Assembly: GCA_965242535.1 (NCBI GenBank)
Contig: OZ251458.1
Coordinates: 930,001-994,000 of the forward strand
Source: VXRD01 sp965242535
GTDB lineage: Bacteria; Latescibacterota; UBA2968
Direction of reading: 5' to 3'
DNA: 64,000 bases
The notes under the pieces are model-generated. The model ran no database searches and was not told the origin of the DNA. It saw nothing but the letters and a program-made list of their open reading frames with translations. Position 1 is the stretch's first letter. Each line of letters opens with the position of its first letter. Positions 60,113-64,000 of this stretch are shown in pieces. Both the position numbers and the translations under genes were made by a program.

Positions 60113-60389
60113 ATACTTTTTGTCAACAGAGAAGACGCGAATGAGCATTTAAAAAAAGTAGGCGAGCGAAGTACAACTGCTCCAGCAGTTCAATCGCTTT
60201 TGTAGCAGGACGACATGAGACAGCCTACAAAGGGGGTTGCAAGATGAATATTGGTTGCGAAACGGACTTGCGCGCTGTGCGTGACAGCTTTCCTTGAGGG
60301 GGTTTTGAGATGGCACGTTTGGCGATGGCTTTTCTGAAGGACGGTGGAACAGCAAAGCGACCCGATAATGAATTAGTTGGTACAGATGG
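60113..60389. repeat. MITE-like element, copy F (partial, minus orientation)
   Basis: The right side is complete and ends in AGTTGGTACAGATGG (60375-60389). The hairpin is split: ACTTTTTGTCAACAG-like sequence (~60115-60129) and AAAAAAAGTAGG (60151-60162) are separated by unrelated bases, and the left end is lost. Confidence 0.7.
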
Positions 60390-60424
60390 ATCCCGTGCCT
60401 GTCCAAAGCCGTGACTCATTGAGG

Positions 60425-60444
60425 TGTCCCAATATATTAGGACA
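60425..60444. other. Near-perfect 20-bp palindrome upstream of the phosphodiesterase gene
   Basis: TGTCCCAATATATTAGGACA, with a single mismatched pair, about 75 bases before the start codon. It could be an operator; no binding protein is known. Confidence 0.35.
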
Positions 60445-60516
60445 ACAGAAATTCAATTTCGTATTATCCCAATAGCGTGCTGTTTGGTTCTGTTTCTCAC
60501 ACGGGAGGTTGACGCG

Positions 60517-61011
60517 ATGGCACGAGCGCATCTCGTCGGTTTGATCACCGATACACACGATAATAAACACGCGATTGAAAAGGCGGTCGCCCTGTTTCAG
60601 GCGCGCGATGTGGGGTTGGTGTTGCACGGAGGCGATTATATCGCGCCGTTCAATGCGCGTTGGATGGCCGATTTGGGCGTGCCGTTTGTCGGGGTTTTCG
60701 GCAATAATGACGGCGAGAAGTTCGGTTTGCGGGCGTTTTTTGAGACGCTCGGTCCGATTCACCGCGCCCCTTATGTTCACGAGTGGGAGGGCAAGCGCGT
60801 TTTGATGTTGCACGAGCCCGATGAGGTGGATGCCCTGGCGCGAAGTGGGGCTTATGACGTGATTTTCTACGGACATACGCATGAGATCGATGTGCGAAAA
60901 GGCGATGCGCTGGTGGTCAATCCCGGAGAAGCCGGCGGTTGGACAACGGGCAGGGAGACGGTGGGCATTCTCGATTTGCATGCGATGGCGGTGGAGATCG
61001 TGGATTTGTGA
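60517..61011 (+). CDS. YfcE/MJ0936-type metallophosphodiesterase
   Basis: A 164-residue calcineurin-like phosphoesterase. The five metal-binding blocks are present: ITDTHDN (Asp-x-His), LHGGDYIAP (Asp), VFGNNDGE (Asn-Asp), LMLHEPDE (His) and YGHTHEID (His-x-His). The length is that of single-domain YfcE-like enzymes, which hydrolyse phosphodiesters, possibly cyclic nucleotides. ATG 60517 follows GGGAGG; the frame upstream to 60424 contains a hydrophobic stretch but lacks a ribosome site. It lies 114 bases before uvrC on the same strand. Confidence 0.88.
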   Translation: MARAHLVGLITDTHDNKHAIEKAVALFQARDVGLVLHGGDYIAPFNARWMADLGVPFVGVFGNNDGEKFGLRAFFETLGPIHRAPYVHEWEGKRVLMLHEPDEVDALARSGAYDVIFYGHTHEIDVRKGDALVVNPGEAGGWTTGRETVGILDLHAMAVEIVDL

Positions 61012-61078
61012 ACGGCGTACAACTGCAATAGCCGTTCGCAACACAGAAAGGCGATAGAGAATCGGCCGGGCCATACAA

Positions 61079-61102
61079 AGGGCAGGCCCCCGTGCCCGGC
61101 CC
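61079..61102. repeat. Variant palindromic core just upstream of uvrC
   Basis: GGGCAGGC-type and GCCCGGCC-type arms replace the standard core arms. It is preceded by a GTACAACTG...CCGTTC hairpin module (61017-61038). Confidence 0.6.
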
Positions 61103-61125
61103 CTGATAGCGAAAGGACGAAGCCC

Positions 61126-63045
61126 TTGGCTGATGAATCGAAAAATAGTCGCAAAACCATTCGCGCACACATCGATGGCATTGTGGAATTGATGCCCCGC
61201 GAGCCGGGGGTGTACATCATGAAGGGCGAGGACGGGCAGATCATTTACATCGGCAAGGCCAAGGTGTTGCGCGCCCGGGTGCAACAGTATTTTCGGCCCC
61301 ACGCCAACGATGGACGGCGGCAGTTTCGGGCCTTGGTTCGCGGCGTGCGCGATTTGGAATACATCGTGACGGATACGGAATTGGAAGCGTTGATTTTGGA
61401 AGCCAATTTGATCAAGACCCACAAACCGCGCTACAATATCAGCCTGAAGGACGACAAAAAGTATCCCTATATCCGCATTACCAAAGAACGGTTTCCCCGC
61501 GTTGTGGTGACGCGCGAGGTGGTCAAAGACGGGTCGCGCTATCTGGGGCCTTATACCGATGTGAAGGCGATGCGGCGCATGTTGGAGACGATGCACCGCT
61601 TGTTTCGGATTCGGAGTTGCCAATACGCTTTGCCCAAGGCCAATGTGCGCGTGTGTCTCGATTACGAGATCAAGCGGTGCGACGGGCCCTGCGAGGGGTT
61701 GATCGCCGCCGAGGCGTATCAAAAGATCGTGGATGAGGCCGTGTTATTTCTCACGGGGCGGCACACGCAGGTGATGGTGACGCTCCGGGCGCGGATGAAA
61801 CGGGCGGCCGAGGCGTTGAAATACGAGGAGGCCGCCATTTACCGCGACCGCATTCGGGCGTTGGAACAGGCGGCGAGCCGGCAAAAGGTAGTGTCGAACG
61901 ATCTGACGGATTGGGATGCGATTTCGATAGCGCGGGAAGACGACGAGGCGTGCGGGGTGGTGATGGAGGTGCGCGATGGGCGGTTGATCGGGCGGCAGAA
62001 TTACTTCATCGGCGGGGTGCTCGATGCGTCTGAAGAAGAGGTGGTGTCCGCATTTGTGCAGTTGTTTTACGCGACCGCCACTTTTGTGCCCAAAGAAATC
62101 TGTTTGCCGTGCGATATCGAAGACCGCGAGACCGTGCTCGACTGGCTTTCAGAGCGGGCAAAGGCCGGGGCCGAGATTCGCCTGCCGCAGCGGGGCGATA
62201 AGTTTCGGCTGATGAAGATGGCGGAAAACAATGCGCGACTGCTGTTGGCAGAGCGGCGGTTGAAACGCGAAAACCGGCGGTCACAGGCGCCGTCCGCGGT
62301 GCTCGCCCTCCAGCGCGATTTGCATTTAGAAAAAGCCCCGCGCTGGATCGAGGCGATGGATATTTCAAATATTCAGGGATCGGACCCGGTGGCGTCGCTC
62401 GTGTGTTTTGTCGATGGCAGGGCGCGAAAGCGCGAGTACCGCCAGTTTAAGATTGCGGGCATCGATGGACCCGATGATTTTGCGATGATGCGACAAGTGG
62501 TGACGCGGCGGTTCAAGCGGCTGATGGAAGAGGGCAAGCCGTTTCCCGATTTGCTGTTGGTCGATGGGGGAAAGGGGCAGCTTTCGAGCGCGGTTGCGGC
62601 ATTGCGGGCATTGGGCATTGCGGATCAGCCCGTGGTCGGCTTGGCCAAGCGGTTGGAGGAGGTGTTTTTGCCGGGCCTGTCCAACGCGCAGAACATCCCC
62701 AAAACGTCTTCGTCGCTGAAGTTGTTGCAGATGTTGCGCGATGAGTCGCACCGCTTTGCCATAGCTTATCACCGCAAGTTGCGCCAAAAGCGCACGCTGA
62801 CGTCGGAATTGGACGACATTCCCGGCGTGGGGCCGTCGCGGCGAAAGGCGTTGTTGAAACACTTTGGCTCTGTCAAGCGGATCCGCGAGGCAGAGGTCGA
62901 GGATGTGGCACGGGTGAAGGGCGTGAGCCTCAAACTCGCAACGGCGATTTGCGAGGGGCTACGGGGAAGACGGGGAGACGGGAGAGGGAAGACGGGAGAG
63001 GGGAGAGGGGAGACGGGAGAGGTTGAGAAGCAATCGCAATCGTAG
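61126..63045 (+). CDS. uvrC: Excinuclease ABC subunit C, with repeat-derived C-terminal tail
   Basis: A 639-residue UvrC, making the dual incisions in nucleotide excision repair. The N-terminal GIY-YIG nuclease has PGVYIMKGEDGQIIYIGKAK and LEALILEANLIKTHKPRYNI. The UVR motif lies near residue 220 (MKRAAEALKYEEAAIYRDRI). The RNase H-like nuclease includes RWIEAMDISNIQGSDPVASL and LLLVDGGKGQLSSAVAALR. A helix-hairpin-helix pair ends at LKLATAICEGLRG. The last ~26 residues are encoded by the dispersed heptad repeat and finish EKQSQS. The start is TTG 61126 with AAAGGA upstream. XerD-like recombinase follows. Confidence 0.93.
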   Translation: MADESKNSRKTIRAHIDGIVELMPREPGVYIMKGEDGQIIYIGKAKVLRARVQQYFRPHANDGRRQFRALVRGVRDLEYIVTDTELEALILEANLIKTHKPRYNISLKDDKKYPYIRITKERFPRVVVTREVVKDGSRYLGPYTDVKAMRRMLETMHRLFRIRSCQYALPKANVRVCLDYEIKRCDGPCEGLIAAEAYQKIVDEAVLFLTGRHTQVMVTLRARMKRAAEALKYEEAAIYRDRIRALEQAASRQKVVSNDLTDWDAISIAREDDEACGVVMEVRDGRLIGRQNYFIGGVLDASEEEVVSAFVQLFYATATFVPKEICLPCDIEDRETVLDWLSERAKAGAEIRLPQRGDKFRLMKMAENNARLLLAERRLKRENRRSQAPSAVLALQRDLHLEKAPRWIEAMDISNIQGSDPVASLVCFVDGRARKREYRQFKIAGIDGPDDFAMMRQVVTRRFKRLMEEGKPFPDLLLVDGGKGQLSSAVAALRALGIADQPVVGLAKRLEEVFLPGLSNAQNIPKTSSSLKLLQMLRDESHRFAIAYHRKLRQKRTLTSELDDIPGVGPSRRKALLKHFGSVKRIREAEVEDVARVKGVSLKLATAICEGLRGRRGDGRGKTGEGRGETGEVEKQSQS

Positions 63046-63083
63046 GGACAGGCCCCTGTGCCTGTCCGAAGATACAAGACGGA
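62961..63083. repeat. Composite dispersed repeat overlapping the 3' end of uvrC
   Basis: About nine G-rich heptads (GGGAGAC/GGGAGAG/GGGAAGAC), then AAGCAATCGCAATCG, core (63042-63067) and GAAGATACAAGA. The frame of uvrC passes through the heptads and stops at TAG in the core (63043-63045). Confidence 0.9.
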
Positions 63084-63153
63084 TCGCGGATTAGGCCGAG
63101 AGTAGGGCAACGTGCAAAGCGTAGAATGAACAAAATTTGGATTATTATGGATT

Positions 63154-64000
63154 ATGTCAAAAATGATCCCCACGCCAAAACGATCGGAACAGATAGCGGA
63201 AATCGCGCCCGAATTGCGGGGGGCGTTGCAACGGTTTCTCGATTACGCGATGCTCGAACGCGGGTTGTCGGACAATACGGCGCGGGCGTATCGCCGCGAT
63301 TTGATCCGGTATTTGACGCTGTTGACCGATGTGGGCGTCCAGACGCCGGATGCGGTTTCCCAAGCGGATGTGTCCGCACTGTTGAATAGGCTCTCGGAGC
63401 TGGGGTTGGAGGCGTCGAGTGTGGCGCGGAATTTGACGGCGGTGCGGATGTTTCACCGGTTTTTGTTGGCCGAGGGCATGGCGCGGCGGGATCCGACCGA
63501 GCATTTGCGGCCGCCTCGATTGGGGCGAAAGTTGCCGGCAGTGCTCAATGTGTATGAGATCGAGCGGCTGATGGTCGCGCCGGATGTGGAAACGCCGCTG
63601 GGGTTGCGCGACCGTGCGTTGTTGGAGATGCTTTACGGCGCGGGTCTGCGCGTGTCGGAATTGATCGGATTGTCACACGCGGATTTGCTGTTTGACGTAG
63701 AGGTGATTCGGGTGATGGGCAAGGGCAACCGCGAGCGGGTGGTGCCGATTGGGTCAGAGGGGATCGAGTGGGTGACGGCGTATTTGGACGATGTCCGCCC
63801 CCGGTTGGTCAAGCCCCATACCGGGCAAGAGGTGTTTTTGAATTTTCGCGGTGCCGGGTTTTCGCGGATGGGTATCTGGAAGTTGCTGCGGCAATACGCG
63901 GCCTTGGCGGGGTTGGAGAAGAAGGTGAGTCCGCATACCTTGCGGCACTCGTTTGCCACGCATCTGCTAGAAGGCGGAGCGGATTTGCGGGCGGTTCAAG
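63154..64000 (+). CDS. Tyrosine recombinase XerC/XerD (3' end outside window)
   Basis: The first 282 residues are visible; the gene runs off the window. An N-terminal SAM-like core-binding domain is present (ALQRFLDYAMLERGLSDNTA, then YRRDLIRYLTLL). The catalytic domain shows the first Arg in YGAGLRVSELIGL, the Lys in VMGKGNRERVVPIG, and His-x-x-Arg in PHTLRHSFATHLLEGGADLR. The remaining His/Trp and the nucleophilic Tyr lie beyond 64000. The close match to XerD wording (LEGGADLRAVQ) suggests chromosome dimer resolution rather than a mobile integrase. No strong ribosome site is seen; ATG 63163 is an alternative start. Confidence 0.9.
   Translation, partial: MSKMIPTPKRSEQIAEIAPELRGALQRFLDYAMLERGLSDNTARAYRRDLIRYLTLLTDVGVQTPDAVSQADVSALLNRLSELGLEASSVARNLTAVRMFHRFLLAEGMARRDPTEHLRPPRLGRKLPAVLNVYEIERLMVAPDVETPLGLRDRALLEMLYGAGLRVSELIGLSHADLLFDVEVIRVMGKGNRERVVPIGSEGIEWVTAYLDDVRPRLVKPHTGQEVFLNFRGAGFSRMGIWKLLRQYAALAGLEKKVSPHTLRHSFATHLLEGGADLRAVQ

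Overview
The window looks like a chromosomal segment of a Gram-negative, GC-rich, probably uncultivated bacterium. The outer-membrane assembly pair (TamA-like and TamB-like) shows two membranes. A Bacteroidetes-style malate dehydrogenase, a CBS-regulated 2-oxoacid:ferredoxin oxidoreductase, dockerin-like EF-hand repeats fused to a beta-propeller, four phytanoyl-CoA-dioxygenase-like proteins, a sulfatase and many Gfo/Idh, aldo/keto and mannonate-dehydratase-like enzymes resemble the gene content of Poribacteria/Latescibacteria-type environmental genomes. That placement is inference. Promoters are classical: TTGACA-N17-TATATT is seen in front of the tRNA and the TPR gene, so housekeeping sigma-70 recognition looks ordinary.

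Layout. 1-6.3 kb: end of a membrane protein, an iron alcohol dehydrogenase + LarA-like pair, heme A synthase overlapping a mannonate-dehydratase-like gene, and tRNA-Leu(CAG). 6.3-11.5 kb: an MFS transporter, an IS110-family transposase with a structured leader, a DUF5686-like secreted protein and a MITE-like element. 11.5-13.7 kb: mdh and a D-threonine-aldolase-like gene. 13.8-16.1 kb: an AAA ATPase + DUF4435 pair (PARIS/AriA-AriB-like defence) framed by perfect 41-bp direct repeats that are also terminators. 16.1-19 kb: TPR protein, tautomerase and dockerin/beta-propeller protein. 19-24.4 kb: relic of a nucleotidyltransferase module, a PhyH oxygenase, a DegT aminotransferase, and an AT-richer type II restriction-modification pair. 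24.4-34.5 kb: glutarate hydroxylase, aldo/keto reductase, pectate lyase, RluA, PSD, RimO, folA-thyA and a PhyH protein. 34.8-45.7 kb (all minus): PhyH, Gfo/Idh, the CBS-korA-korB operon, and a DUF1015/MFS/sulfatase/NUDIX cluster. 46-64 kb: SelA-like PLP enzyme, cytidylate-kinase-like protein, glutamate dehydrogenase, tamB/tamA, an RpoD-type sigma factor, a PhyH protein, a phosphodiesterase, uvrC and the start of a xer recombinase gene.

The most unusual layer is the repeats. One modular family combines an 8-bp-stem palindromic core, GAAGATACAAGA, G-rich heptads such as GGGAGAC, and sometimes a GGCACAAAA array. It has about ten well-kept cores and several decayed ones. It sits at gene 3' ends, supplies the last ~20-26 codons and the stop codon of two unrelated proteins (UvrC and the glutarate hydroxylase), and forms four-tract G-quadruplex motifs. 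A second family is MITE-like, with six copies or fragments, inverted ends, and an internal long hairpin in which two base pairs have changed in a compensatory way. It also sits next to stop codons.

Limits: all calls come from reading the sequence and translations. Family names are recognised from motifs, not from database searches.
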